In this document: positions 25,893 through 34,697 of the stretch, in pieces
Layout of the letters: each line of letters starts with the position of its first letter
Numbering within the stretch: position 1 is the first letter of the stretch
Virus record (IMG/VR): IMGVR_UViG_3300050821_013652
Location: 1 to 41,991 of that record
Length of the DNA stretch: 41,991 nucleotides
Strand: one strand, 5' to 3'
Source of the DNA: a virus
Notes under the pieces: model-generated
The model's database searches: none
Told to the model about the DNA's origin: nothing
The model's input: the letters and a program-made list of their open reading frames with translations, nothing else
Made by a program: the position numbers and the translations under genes

Positions 25893-27037
25893 TGTTTTTG
25901 CTGAGCGATATTATCACCTATGTCCGTCGAATAGTAAAAACTCCTTCAAATTCGGCGCTGAGCGATAATTTAATCATTGATTACATCAATAGATTTTGGA
26001 TCACTGACGTAGACGCTCGTGTACAACTTTTTGATCTAAAAACTAAGTATTCGTTCCAAACTACTCCGGGAATTGATCAGTACAATATGCCCTTGTACTC
26101 TGTTCAGACTCAGCCAGGAAACCAAATAATCGCCTCATTCCCAGTATATCAAGGTTTCATGACTCCGTGTTTCGTTGCGGGTATTCAAGTCCCTTTTTAT
26201 ACCGATAGAAATTCTTTTTTCAACCAGTGGCCAAACTATGTGCAGACTCTTCCTTCAGCTGGCACTGCCGATGGAGTGTCTCAGACGTATTCTCTTCCTC
26301 TTCCCTTTTTTCCGGCTTTAGCAGGCCATATAGATATAAATGGAATAATAACATCTGGTGCGACATCCGATCCTCCCGTTGTCTCAAGCTTTTTAACGAA
26401 CATTCCAACCACATCAGTCTATTCAGCGGTCTACATAACCGCAACGGGTTCCGATGGATCGAATGTTGTTATCGCCGACAGCGGGCAATTTTTATTGAGC
26501 AATGTGGGCTATGGGCTATTGATGCAGGTGGGTCAAGCTCCTTTTGGGAATCAGAGTCTGGGCACGTACAGCACTACTTCCAATACAGTGAATTATGCAA
26601 ACGGAACTATCAATGTTACTTTTCCAGTTGCCCTAGCTGCCGGAACCTCCATCAATGTCCAATCTTACTTTTATGAACAAGGCATACCACGCGCTATTCT
26701 TTATTTTAATAATTCTATCACTTTACGTCCCCCTTCCAATATTCCATACCTTGTGGAAATGGATGCATATCTTTCTCCTGCGGCTTTTCTCAACACTGGT
26801 GGTGCTATTCCTTTTGGTTATATGGCTGAGTATATCGCTCGTGGGGCTGCTCGTAAGATTCTTGCAGACACTGGTGATACTGAGCAGTTTATGTTTTATG
26901 AACCTCTTTTTAAAGAACAAGAAACATTAGTTTGGAAAAGATCTCAGAGGCAATTTACTGCGACCAGAACTGGTACAATATTTAGTGAACTACAGGGTCA
27001 AAATCAATCAGCTGGCTCAAACATAGGCGGTACGTAA
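25892..27037 (+). CDS. Head-tail connector / tail adaptor protein, 381 aa
   Basis: Starts MFLLSDIITYVRRIVKTPSN followed by LIIDYINRFWITDVDARVQL, the typical N-terminal helices of P22 gp4/lambda-like adaptor relatives (regular 'D.I..yvR..l.....l.d..I..yINe' pattern). An inserted beta-rich part follows (about 95-260), and the C-terminus returns to helices with FGYMAEYIARGAARKILADT GDTE. It would bind under the portal and close the head. Coupled to the upstream gene. Confidence 0.65.
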   Translation: MFLLSDIITYVRRIVKTPSNSALSDNLIIDYINRFWITDVDARVQLFDLKTKYSFQTTPGIDQYNMPLYSVQTQPGNQIIASFPVYQGFMTPCFVAGIQVPFYTDRNSFFNQWPNYVQTLPSAGTADGVSQTYSLPLPFFPALAGHIDINGIITSGATSDPPVVSSFLTNIPTTSVYSAVYITATGSDGSNVVIADSGQFLLSNVGYGLLMQVGQAPFGNQSLGTYSTTSNTVNYANGTINVTFPVALAAGTSINVQSYFYEQGIPRAILYFNNSITLRPPSNIPYLVEMDAYLSPAAFLNTGGAIPFGYMAEYIARGAARKILADTGDTEQFMFYEPLFKEQETLVWKRSQRQFTATRTGTIFSELQGQNQSAGSNIGGT

Positions 27038-27038
27038 T

Positions 27039-27578
27039 ATGTCATTTCCATACATTATTGGGTTGCCGAACCCTCCCGATGATCCTTCTCAAGACGTTGC
27101 AGGAATGCAGAATAATACGAATACCATAAGTAGTTGGGTGGGTGTTGACCACATCGGATTCAACAATGCGGCCGGAGGAAAACACCTTCAGGTGACTTAT
27201 CCGAATATAACCTCTCAGGTGACGCCAACAGACCCTGTTTCTATTCTCTATACCAAAAATGACGCTGCTTCGCATCCTCAGTTATTTTTCTTAAATTCTC
27301 AAAATTCCACTTTTTATGTCGCAGCTTCAAATGGGAGTACGGTTTTGATGGGAGGAATAATCCTTCAATGGGGAAGTGTAGCCGTCAATGATGGCTCGTC
27401 ATCTACTGTAATGTTTCCTATTGTCTTCCCTAGTGCCTGTTTCAATGTACAAGTCACAGCTAGAACCGGCGGTTCGACATATGCTTCCTGCAGGGTTCCC
27501 TCCACGTCTCAGGTAATTGTTACTCTGCCGGTCGGTTCAGGAAATCAGACAGTGTATTGGATGGCAATAGGAAACTAA
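27039..27578 (+). CDS. Virion protein with fibre-tip-like C-terminus, 179 aa
   Basis: C-terminal ~75 residues (GGIILQWGSVAVNDGSSSTV MFPIVFPSACFNVQVTARTG) match the common phage fibre/collar tip domain, where a strand 'iIQWG' is followed by 'FP..F....fnVq'. N-terminal part is short (MSFPYIIGLPNPPDDPSQDV). It may be a small head or tail fibre. Stop and next start overlap (TAATG). Confidence 0.65.
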   Translation: MSFPYIIGLPNPPDDPSQDVAGMQNNTNTISSWVGVDHIGFNNAAGGKHLQVTYPNITSQVTPTDPVSILYTKNDAASHPQLFFLNSQNSTFYVAASNGSTVLMGGIILQWGSVAVNDGSSSTVMFPIVFPSACFNVQVTARTGGSTYASCRVPSTSQVIVTLPVGSGNQTVYWMAIGN

Positions 27579-30403
27579 TGTCTAGTAAAATTGTTGTCGG
27601 TCCTTTCGGGAAGGGGTTTAGGGATGATGTCCCCGCTTTTTATGTAGACAACGATTCATTTCCGTCCTTGATCAATGCTTATCAGTGGAGAGCTAGGGTA
27701 AAAAGGAAAAGGGGAACCAGTACGATTTGCCGATTAGAGCGTTTTTTCAACTCTGCTATATCTTCCTATGGCTCAACCACTTCATTTAATCTTGTTGGCG
27801 GTGCGGGAAATTTACTTTCTGGATTCAATTTAGACCTTTCTGGGAATATCGTGCCCGGAACAATCCAATTCACCGATTCTACTACTAGTGCCGTTTACAC
27901 TGACGTAAATGAAGATGGTACCCTTCAAGGTTCTCCTAGCGGATCTGGAACAATTAACTATGCTTCCGGAGCAATAATAATTTCCGGAGGGGGTACAAAT
28001 ACCATCAACCTGGCTACTTTTACCTATTATGCAGATCTTCCAGTAATGGACATTGAGGATTTGAACTTAAATGCTACTCAATTTCCACAAAATTTGTCTT
28101 TTGATACAAAATATTCGTATCAAATCGTGACCGCATCTCCCTACTATTCTTATGATGTCAGTTTTTACAAAAATCCAGCCTCAGCAAGCTATCCGAGCTA
28201 CGTAGCCAAGTCCACGCCTACTCCGATCCGCTGGAATGGACAAAATTATCAACAATTTTGGTCGACAAATTACGAAAACTCCTTGTGGGCAACCAATGGA
28301 ATTACACAACCATTTACTACTACTAATATAGGCATGCAGTTCAAATTGATCACTGGAGTTAGCATAAGTACAGCGGGTCCTCCTGCCACAGTTGTGTTAA
28401 CAATTTCCGCGAGTGGACTGATCATTGGGGATTTCGTCTTCATCAACGAGGTGGTGGGGAATACAGGAATAAATCTCCAAACAGGATATGTTACGGCAGT
28501 GTCGGGTTCATCAGTCACTGTAATCTTGCCAAATGCCACGATCGGCGGATCTTACTCTTCTGGGGGAATCGCTCAATATCTAACTAGCAGCGCCGCGGCG
28601 CCTGCCAAGGATTGTCTCAGGTGGTACGACGGAGATCCAACTAACGGAAGTCAATTTTCTCCCACTCTGACCTCTGGATTTGGATGGGTAAATTTTGCCC
28701 CACCGATTTATTTTGGACCTCCGGAAGCTACAATAGAAGACCTGTCATCAGATATTTACTATTTGGTTGGTGCCAGGATCATAATTCCATATAAAGATCG
28801 TCTACTCTTTTTGGGACCAATCGTTCAGTCTTCGGGAATACATTCATCTAGCGCCCCTCATTATCTACAAGACACCATCATATTTAGCCAGAATGGAACT
28901 CCATACTACACTTCTTCATTTACTGGCAGTCCAACAGCCGGAAATACGGCATTTGTACCCATTTTGACACCTCCTAATCAAGGAGCCACGGCGAATGCTT
29001 ATTTTTCGGATGTGACCGGTTACGGGGGATATATCACAGCAGGGTTTGCCCAGGCAATGACAACTGTGGGAGCAAATCAAGATGTGTTATTGGTGGGATT
29101 TACTAATCGACAAACTAAGGTCTTGTACACTGGAAACGATCTTCTTCCTTTTGCTTTCTATATAGTAAACTCCGAATTGGGATCGACTGCTACATTCAGT
29201 TCTATTGTGATGGATCGAGGAGTAATTTCCATAGGAGATCGAGGATTCACTCTTACCGACCAACAATCTTGCTCTAGAATAGATCTTGAAATTCCTGATT
29301 ATGTATTTCAATTTGATCTTTTAAATAACGGAACTCAAAGAATTACTGCTCAAAGAGACTTTGTTAACGAATGGATTTATTTTTCCTATCCATACAATAA
29401 TGAAGAAAACGCCACTTCTCCATTTCCAAATCAAACTCTTTTCTATAATTACCGTGATGAGTCTTGGGCAGTCTTCAACGAATCTTATACGACTTATGGA
29501 CCATTTAGAAGACAGACTGGTTTTACATGGCAGACCGTCGGATCTTATTTCTCCTCTTGGAACGCATGGAATCAACCGTGGAACGCCTCTACGTCTTCTC
29601 TTCTAGAACCTGAGGTGATCGCGGGCAATCAACAAGGTTTTATTATTGCTAGAAGAGATGATACAACATCTGAAGCACCTTCATTATATATCTCTTCGAT
29701 TTCCGGCAATACTGTTACATCTCCTAATCATAACTTGAATAATGGAGATTTTGTTTATTTTCTTAATGCTTTGGGTATGAGTAATTTTAATTCTACTCCA
29801 CAGACATCTCCTCCTGTTTACATCATTTGGCAAGTGACCATATTGTCAGTTAATACATTTTTGATATCTAGTGATCCGGAGTTGCCAGAACCAATAGTTC
29901 CATTTGGAAATTATGTTGGAAATGGAACGATAACCAGATTGTATATTCCGCAAATCCAATCCAAGCAATTCCCAACAGCTTGGGAGATGGGAAGAAAAAC
30001 TCGTATAGGGACTCAACAGTATCTTTTTACAACCACACCGAATGCTCAAATTACTCTTCAATTGTTCCTCAGTCAGAATGCCTCCACCCCCTTCAATAAT
30101 CCACCATATGTTCCCGATCCTAATGCTGAGAATAATTCTTTAGTATTTTCTAACATCGTATACACATGTCAGGAAAGTACGAATCTTGGACTCACTGCGT
30201 CCAATATAAATTTACAGCAAATCGTTCCTAGTCAAGCACAAACATGGCACAGAATGAACACATCACTGATAGGTGACACTGTGCAAATTGGGATCACTCT
30301 AAGTGAAAAACAGATGTTCGACAGTACGTTAACAAACCAGGTGGCTGAAATTGAGCTCCATGGAATGATTATAGATGTCTCACCCAGTCAGATGCTCTCA
30401 TGA
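27578..30403 (+). CDS. Tail hub / DNA-stabilising tail protein, 941 aa
   Basis: I choose ATG 27578 (TAATG overlap). The N-terminus VGPFGKGFRDDVPAFYVDND SFPSLINAYQWRARVKRKRG is characteristic of the large beta-rich tail proteins that take the place of P22 gp10 or T7 gp12. The end is WHRMNTSLIGDTVQIGITLS and AEIELHGMIIDVSPSQML. The middle is beta-rich with an inserted FCCH-like repeat (ISASGLIIGDFVFINEVVGN). It probably forms the short tail tube or hub and seals packaged DNA. Overlaps the next gene by four bases. Confidence 0.65.
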   Translation: MSSKIVVGPFGKGFRDDVPAFYVDNDSFPSLINAYQWRARVKRKRGTSTICRLERFFNSAISSYGSTTSFNLVGGAGNLLSGFNLDLSGNIVPGTIQFTDSTTSAVYTDVNEDGTLQGSPSGSGTINYASGAIIISGGGTNTINLATFTYYADLPVMDIEDLNLNATQFPQNLSFDTKYSYQIVTASPYYSYDVSFYKNPASASYPSYVAKSTPTPIRWNGQNYQQFWSTNYENSLWATNGITQPFTTTNIGMQFKLITGVSISTAGPPATVVLTISASGLIIGDFVFINEVVGNTGINLQTGYVTAVSGSSVTVILPNATIGGSYSSGGIAQYLTSSAAAPAKDCLRWYDGDPTNGSQFSPTLTSGFGWVNFAPPIYFGPPEATIEDLSSDIYYLVGARIIIPYKDRLLFLGPIVQSSGIHSSSAPHYLQDTIIFSQNGTPYYTSSFTGSPTAGNTAFVPILTPPNQGATANAYFSDVTGYGGYITAGFAQAMTTVGANQDVLLVGFTNRQTKVLYTGNDLLPFAFYIVNSELGSTATFSSIVMDRGVISIGDRGFTLTDQQSCSRIDLEIPDYVFQFDLLNNGTQRITAQRDFVNEWIYFSYPYNNEENATSPFPNQTLFYNYRDESWAVFNESYTTYGPFRRQTGFTWQTVGSYFSSWNAWNQPWNASTSSLLEPEVIAGNQQGFIIARRDDTTSEAPSLYISSISGNTVTSPNHNLNNGDFVYFLNALGMSNFNSTPQTSPPVYIIWQVTILSVNTFLISSDPELPEPIVPFGNYVGNGTITRLYIPQIQSKQFPTAWEMGRKTRIGTQQYLFTTTPNAQITLQLFLSQNASTPFNNPPYVPDPNAENNSLVFSNIVYTCQESTNLGLTASNINLQQIVPSQAQTWHRMNTSLIGDTVQIGITLSEKQMFDSTLTNQVAEIELHGMIIDVSPSQMLS

Positions 30404-30873
30404 GTGGAAATGTTGTTAATGCTAGCTCTTATCTTAGGACTTCTAGGGACTTCCCGGAAGATCCTCAAGCGCTGCGAATGGAACTCAACAAATCGTATAT
30501 TGATACATCTAATGCGGTCAATAGCAGAACAATAGGACTTTTCCCCACAAATCGTCCCGCTGTGAATGGGGAGGAGTGGTTCTTGACGGCTTTTAGACAA
30601 CAGGGACAGAGACAGGTTTATCCCATATCTGTTGCGGGTGGTACGTATCCACATGGAATCGTTTTGTCGCAGATCTACGCTTTCACAAGAATCTATGGGA
30701 CAGCGACTGATGGAACAAACTGGTATCCACTTCCCTACGTGGATGCAACTAATGCGACAAGCCAGATTGAAATTTACGTAGATCCAACCAATATCCAGAT
30801 CATAGCCGGAGGGGGCTCTCCTCCTAATATTACTTCGGGGATTGTGGTTCTTGAGTGGATAAGCCAAATCTAG
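30400..30873 (+). CDS. Conserved tail-associated protein, 157 aa
   Basis: ATGA overlap with the tail hub gene. The N-terminus SSYLRTSRDFPEDPQALRME LNKSYIDTSNAVNSRTIGLF is a recurring pattern in phage structural clusters. The rest is beta-rich (GIVLSQIYAFTRIYGTATDG). Likely a virion component; exact role unknown. Ends tail-to-tail with the minus-strand gene at 30870 (4-base overlap). Confidence 0.6.
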   Translation: MSGNVVNASSYLRTSRDFPEDPQALRMELNKSYIDTSNAVNSRTIGLFPTNRPAVNGEEWFLTAFRQQGQRQVYPISVAGGTYPHGIVLSQIYAFTRIYGTATDGTNWYPLPYVDATNATSQIEIYVDPTNIQIIAGGGSPPNITSGIVVLEWISQI

Positions 30874-31259
30874 GAACACAAATCTACTTCACACTCTTCT
30901 TCAGTACAGTCTTCAAAAATTTTATCTATTAAAATCTCAGATTCTTTCCAAAAATCATCGAATTTCGTCAAATCTGATTTGTCGCGCAGAGTTTTCACTT
31001 CATTTGTCTTCCTACAAATATCCCTAAAAGCACCGGGTGAATAATAATATTCTCTATATATCATGGAATAAAGAGCTTCTTCCGCTTGTTCGATATTCTC
31101 AAAAAATCCCAGGGTTGCAAAATCATTTGAATCGTTTGACAACACTAAGTCGATTCTAAATCCAAGATGGTCATCTTTATAAGATAACCTAATTAATTTA
31201 ATCTCAGAAATATAAACTGAATTTATTAATCTCTTGTCACAAGTGTTAACCCAACCCAT
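30870..31259 (-). CDS. Hypothetical protein, 129 aa
   Basis: Met 31259 has AGGA five bases before; longer frames reach 31367 but would overlap the start of the ejection gene at 31333. Mixed alpha/beta (ISEIKLIRLSYKDDHLGFRI), acidic, with a helical end (KFDDFWKESEILIDKIFEDC) and a Cys-rich tail (CTEEECEVDLCS). Lone minus-strand gene inside the virion cluster. Not recognised. Confidence 0.55.
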   Translation of the reverse strand: MGWVNTCDKRLINSVYISEIKLIRLSYKDDHLGFRIDLVLSNDSNDFATLGFFENIEQAEEALYSMIYREYYYSPGAFRDICRKTNEVKTLRDKSDLTKFDDFWKESEILIDKIFEDCTEEECEVDLCS

Positions 31260-31332
31260 AATATCCTGTTTGGAAAGATTTCCACACATTTTAAATATTA
31301 TTTCTGTTATTGGCAATATAAAAGAGGTCCAT

Positions 31333-31881
31333 ATGTCCGCAGCTACAGGCTCAGTCTCTAAACTCAAGGGAACTGGATATAATCAAGTCACTATTCCCAA
31401 CAAAACTCCTCAGCAGATGGGGCTGTTCAATCAAGGGGCAGAAGGTCTCTCCCAGGGGTTTCCTCAGATACTTCAGCAATTAATGCAGATGGCTCAAGGC
31501 GGAGATGAAAAATCGTGGGGTCAACTGGAAGCTCCCGCAATGCGCCAATTCGGAGAACTTCAGGGAAATATTGCTTCTAGATTTTCCGGGGCAGGTACTG
31601 GAGCTAGGAGATCTAGTGGGTTCAACAATGCTCAAAGCGGCGCGGCGACCGACCTGGCTGAAAGATTACAGAGTAATAGATTAGGACTTCAGAATCAGGC
31701 GCAACAGAGCTTAATGCAGATGTACCAGAATTTGATCGGACAAGATTTGAACACAACTAGTCTGATTCCTAAGAAGAAAAAATGGTGGGAAGAGCTTATT
31801 CCGTCTTTGGCTGGGGCGGCTGGACAGGCCGCTGGGCAATTTGGTGGGATGGGTTTGAGTAAATTGGCTGGATTATTTTAG
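31333..31881 (+). CDS. Putative ejection-module protein, 182 aa
   Basis: AGAGG before ATG 31333. Gly/Gln/Ala-rich and helical, with GFNNAQSGAATDLAERLQSN RLGLQNQAQQSLMQMYQ and a Trp-Trp site then a Gly/Ala-rich end (LAGAAGQAAGQFGGMGLSKL AGLF) able to interact with membranes. First of three genes placed like the ejection proteins of P22-type phages. The assignment is by order and composition. Confidence 0.5.
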   Translation: MSAATGSVSKLKGTGYNQVTIPNKTPQQMGLFNQGAEGLSQGFPQILQQLMQMAQGGDEKSWGQLEAPAMRQFGELQGNIASRFSGAGTGARRSSGFNNAQSGAATDLAERLQSNRLGLQNQAQQSLMQMYQNLIGQDLNTTSLIPKKKKWWEELIPSLAGAAGQAAGQFGGMGLSKLAGLF

Positions 31882-31890
31882 GGAGATTTT

Positions 31891-32700
31891 ATGGCATTCG
31901 CGGGTGTACTTCCAGAAATTCCGAGTTTTGGACAGTCTTTAGGAAGAAATTTAGGTGCAGGTATTTCACAAGGAATTGGAAGTGCAGCACAATTTGCCCA
32001 ACAGATGGCTATGGATAAATACAAACAGGAACAAAAAAATAAATGGGCTCAAGACTTGATTAAGTCACATTATGGACAAAACGAGGATGCTCAGGACTTT
32101 GAAGTGGCTAAAACAAAAAATGCCCGACCAAAAATATTGGACATGCCTGATGAGGCGATTGCCGCACTATCTCTCAATAAAGAGACTGCTGCATTTGGGA
32201 ACATATTACAAAAACAAAAAGATGCAGCCAAATCTGAATACCAAACTAAAATGGGTGCACAGGACGCTTTTGAAGATATGGTCGGATTAATAGATAAAGT
32301 AGGATATTCTTTGCTTTCAGATCCCAATTATTCTCCAACTAAAAAGAGGGAAAGAGGACAATTCGAAGCATCTAAAGGGTCTTTAATTGGAATTATAAAA
32401 GATAAGGTTAACAAGGGAGTTCTTAGCAACCAGAAATTTAATTATATTAAAAATGAATTACTTCCGTCGCATAAAGATTCTCAAGAAGTAAAAATTGGAA
32501 AACTTAAAGCTGTAGCGAAAGAATTAGATTTGGATGCATCAAATTTGGATGATCTGTATCCAGACATACAGCCTGCAACCTCCGAGAAAAAACCCTCCTC
32601 CACTATGGTCAAAATGCGAGGGCCGGATGGAAGTGAACAGTTGGTTCCAAAAGCGAGAGTAAAAGATGCTATGAAAGCCGGAGCGGTGGTCATAAAATGA
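31891..32700 (+). CDS. Putative ejection-module protein, 269 aa
   Basis: AGGGAGA before the ATG. N-terminus is Gly/Ala/Phe-rich (FGQSLGRNLGAGISQGIGSA), then a long charged helical region (YKQEQKNKWAQDLIKSHYGQ). The ending KMRGPDGSEQLVPKARVKDA resembles the 'dGs...i p...v..AlakGa' end motif common in phage ejection and tail proteins. Its stop overlaps the next start (ATGA). Confidence 0.5.
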   Translation: MAFAGVLPEIPSFGQSLGRNLGAGISQGIGSAAQFAQQMAMDKYKQEQKNKWAQDLIKSHYGQNEDAQDFEVAKTKNARPKILDMPDEAIAALSLNKETAAFGNILQKQKDAAKSEYQTKMGAQDAFEDMVGLIDKVGYSLLSDPNYSPTKKRERGQFEASKGSLIGIIKDKVNKGVLSNQKFNYIKNELLPSHKDSQEVKIGKLKAVAKELDLDASNLDDLYPDIQPATSEKKPSSTMVKMRGPDGSEQLVPKARVKDAMKAGAVVIK

Positions 32701-34319
32701 CATCTAAGTTTGATTGGTCGCAATTCACCGAGGGGGGGCCTGCACAGGATGGTACTTTCGACTGGTCGCAGTTTACTGAAGATTCTTCCCCAAGTCCACA
32801 AGGTATCATTCCGGCAACGATTGAAAAATTTAAAGCTCCTCCATTCAAAAAATCTAATGTTCGTCCCATTGAGGCTTTTGGGCAGTTCAACAAAAAATTG
32901 GGCCAATCCGCCGAAGAGTATAGGGACCTTTCTATAGAACATCCGGGAAGGGCGGCTGGTTCATTGGGCGTGGGCTTTGCAAAGGCCGTTACTTTTCCGG
33001 CTCCCGCAATAGAAGCATGGCTGAGGAGTGAAGGATTGATAAATGAAGACACTCCTCCGAATTTAATTTCTGAATATCTAAATAAAGCGTCTTCATTTTT
33101 GCAAGAAAATTTATCTTCTGAAGAACAGAGGAAATTAAAAAAATTAGAAGAATTGGGGGGAACTCTACCGCTTGGAGCCATTGCTAAAAAGACGCTTCAA
33201 GGAGCAAAAAATGTGATTGGAAAAATTCCTAACTCTCCTATTGGTCCGGGAGGTTCCGGTCCTAAACCGCCTTTCAGAAAAGGCCCAGATACCTTTGAAA
33301 GTGGGCTGACAAAACCTAGGGCGGTCGAATCCAAGCATGCTGAGAAAGCAATTATATCTCCTAAAAGACAAGAAAAAATTATAGCATCTTTAGATCAAGA
33401 AGCCTCTAATTTGACAAAGAAGGCATTGGAAAAACATGTTCCTATTTCTATACAAATTGAACAGGGGTTTGATTTTAAAGATCAATTCGAAAAAGGATTT
33501 GGTGAACTGAAACAATTAGCTGAAAAATTTAATCCTCAAATCAATGTTTCTCCATTATCTAAGTTTATGAGATCATCTAGAGAACCATTTAGAGGAATAC
33601 CAGATCCTCACACAGAGGCTAAACTCATAATAAAAGAAGTTAAAAAGTTTGGTAACAACCCTCCACAGGATTTAAAAAGTTTACTTAGAACATTTCGATC
33701 AAATAATAGAAAAAGGGCCCGAATTCATGAACGAGCAAAGCTACACGGCCACTTGAAAGAATATGATGATTTCCTAGGGGCCTATAATAGTGCGATAGAA
33801 GAATCTATAGCATCGACTCTTCCGGCAGGTTCTCCGTGGTTTAGGAAGTTTAAAGAAAATAACGAGACTTTTTCAAAGTATAAAAACGCAGAAGATACGT
33901 TAAGTCAATTGGAGCCTATTCTAAGATCTGACGTAGACTCTACCTCTCTAAGAAAACTCGCGTTTGATAAGAAAAAACAAGCAAAACTTCGTTTGAAAAT
34001 GGGCAAGCAGGGCGCGGATGAAGTCATTCAAATAGGTAAAGATTTGCAATCAGCAATTGATGGGATGAAAAGAATGTCCGCTAAAGAGGTGAGCGTTCTC
34101 GACGCTGCTTTCCCTCTGGCTATAATCATTCCTGGGGCTGGTAAAGCTCTCACCTTAACCAAAGCGGCTAACTGGAGTCGAAGAGCTTACGGTTATGTTT
34201 TATCCAAACCAGCTTCAAGGAAGTATTTGGACGAAGCAATAAAGGCAGTCGCTAAAAATGATTTATCAGCTTATAAGACAGCAACTAATGAATTAAAATT
34301 AATTACCCATCAAGAATAA
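32697..34319 (+). CDS. Putative ejection/internal virion protein, 540 aa
   Basis: Begins with two copies of FDWSQFTE (residues 5-12 and 21-28), a short repeat found at the start of phage internal virion proteins. A Gly/Ala segment near 85-110 (AAGSLGVGFAKAVTFPAPAI EAW) and another near 480-500 (AFPLAIIIPGAGKALTL) are membrane-compatible; between them are long charged helices. No lytic transglycosylase or peptidase motif was seen. Probably enters the host envelope with DNA (inference). Its 3' end overlaps a minus-strand mini gene. Confidence 0.55.
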   Translation: MTSKFDWSQFTEGGPAQDGTFDWSQFTEDSSPSPQGIIPATIEKFKAPPFKKSNVRPIEAFGQFNKKLGQSAEEYRDLSIEHPGRAAGSLGVGFAKAVTFPAPAIEAWLRSEGLINEDTPPNLISEYLNKASSFLQENLSSEEQRKLKKLEELGGTLPLGAIAKKTLQGAKNVIGKIPNSPIGPGGSGPKPPFRKGPDTFESGLTKPRAVESKHAEKAIISPKRQEKIIASLDQEASNLTKKALEKHVPISIQIEQGFDFKDQFEKGFGELKQLAEKFNPQINVSPLSKFMRSSREPFRGIPDPHTEAKLIIKEVKKFGNNPPQDLKSLLRTFRSNNRKRARIHERAKLHGHLKEYDDFLGAYNSAIEESIASTLPAGSPWFRKFKENNETFSKYKNAEDTLSQLEPILRSDVDSTSLRKLAFDKKKQAKLRLKMGKQGADEVIQIGKDLQSAIDGMKRMSAKEVSVLDAAFPLAIIIPGAGKALTLTKAANWSRRAYGYVLSKPASRKYLDEAIKAVAKNDLSAYKTATNELKLITHQE

Positions 34320-34377
34320 TATCATAAAATATTCCCCATGCTATCGCTAGGATAGAAATAAAGATTGCAAATATCAT
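34303..34377 (-). CDS. Mini membrane peptide, 24 aa
   Basis: MIFAIFISILAIAWGIFYDI with a short acidic end: one membrane helix. Starts in an ATGA overlap with the upstream membrane protein, which supports translation. Too short for confident naming; could be part of a holin pair. Confidence 0.4.
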   Translation of the reverse strand: MIFAIFISILAIAWGIFYDIILDG

Positions 34378-34571
34378 TTCTCAAATCCTTCATTTACAGC
34401 CAATTCCTTTGGCATTATATCTTGCATAATTAAAACTGTTTTAATTATAGCCATGTCTTTTTCAAGGGCATTAAACTTTCCATTGATCCAAATACAACAT
34501 CCGACCAAAAGAACGGCCATTCCACTCAAAATAGTTAATGTTTCATAGTTCTTTTTGAAAATATCCATCAT
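34374..34571 (-). CDS. Small membrane protein with coiled-coil tail, 65 aa
   Basis: ATG 34571 or the next codon, with AGAGAG before it. One transmembrane helix (LTILSGMAVLLVGCCIWI, about 13-30), then a charged helix (GKFNALEKDMAIIKTVLIMQ). The layout (short N-term, one TM, helical tail) is seen in phage holins and haemolysin-XhlA-like proteins. A clear extended -10 lies upstream. Coupled to the 24-aa membrane peptide. Confidence 0.55.
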   Translation of the reverse strand: MMDIFKKNYETLTILSGMAVLLVGCCIWINGKFNALEKDMAIIKTVLIMQDIMPKELAVNEGFEK

Positions 34572-34591
34572 TTTCTCTCTGATTTCCAAAC

Positions 34592-34600
34592 ATTATACCA
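34592..34600 (-). promoter_or_regulatory. Extended -10 promoter for the membrane-protein pair
   Basis: On the minus strand TGG-TATAAT, a TGn extended -10 with perfect hexamer, about 20 bases upstream of ATG 34571. No good -35 is seen, as expected for extended -10 promoters. Confidence 0.5.
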
Positions 34601-34697
34601 CATAAGAACAATTCCCTAAATATCATACATTTTTTTATTCCCATTAAAACGATTACTTGATACTTGGAAGGGAAAAGACCACTAGGAGTTTTTCCCC

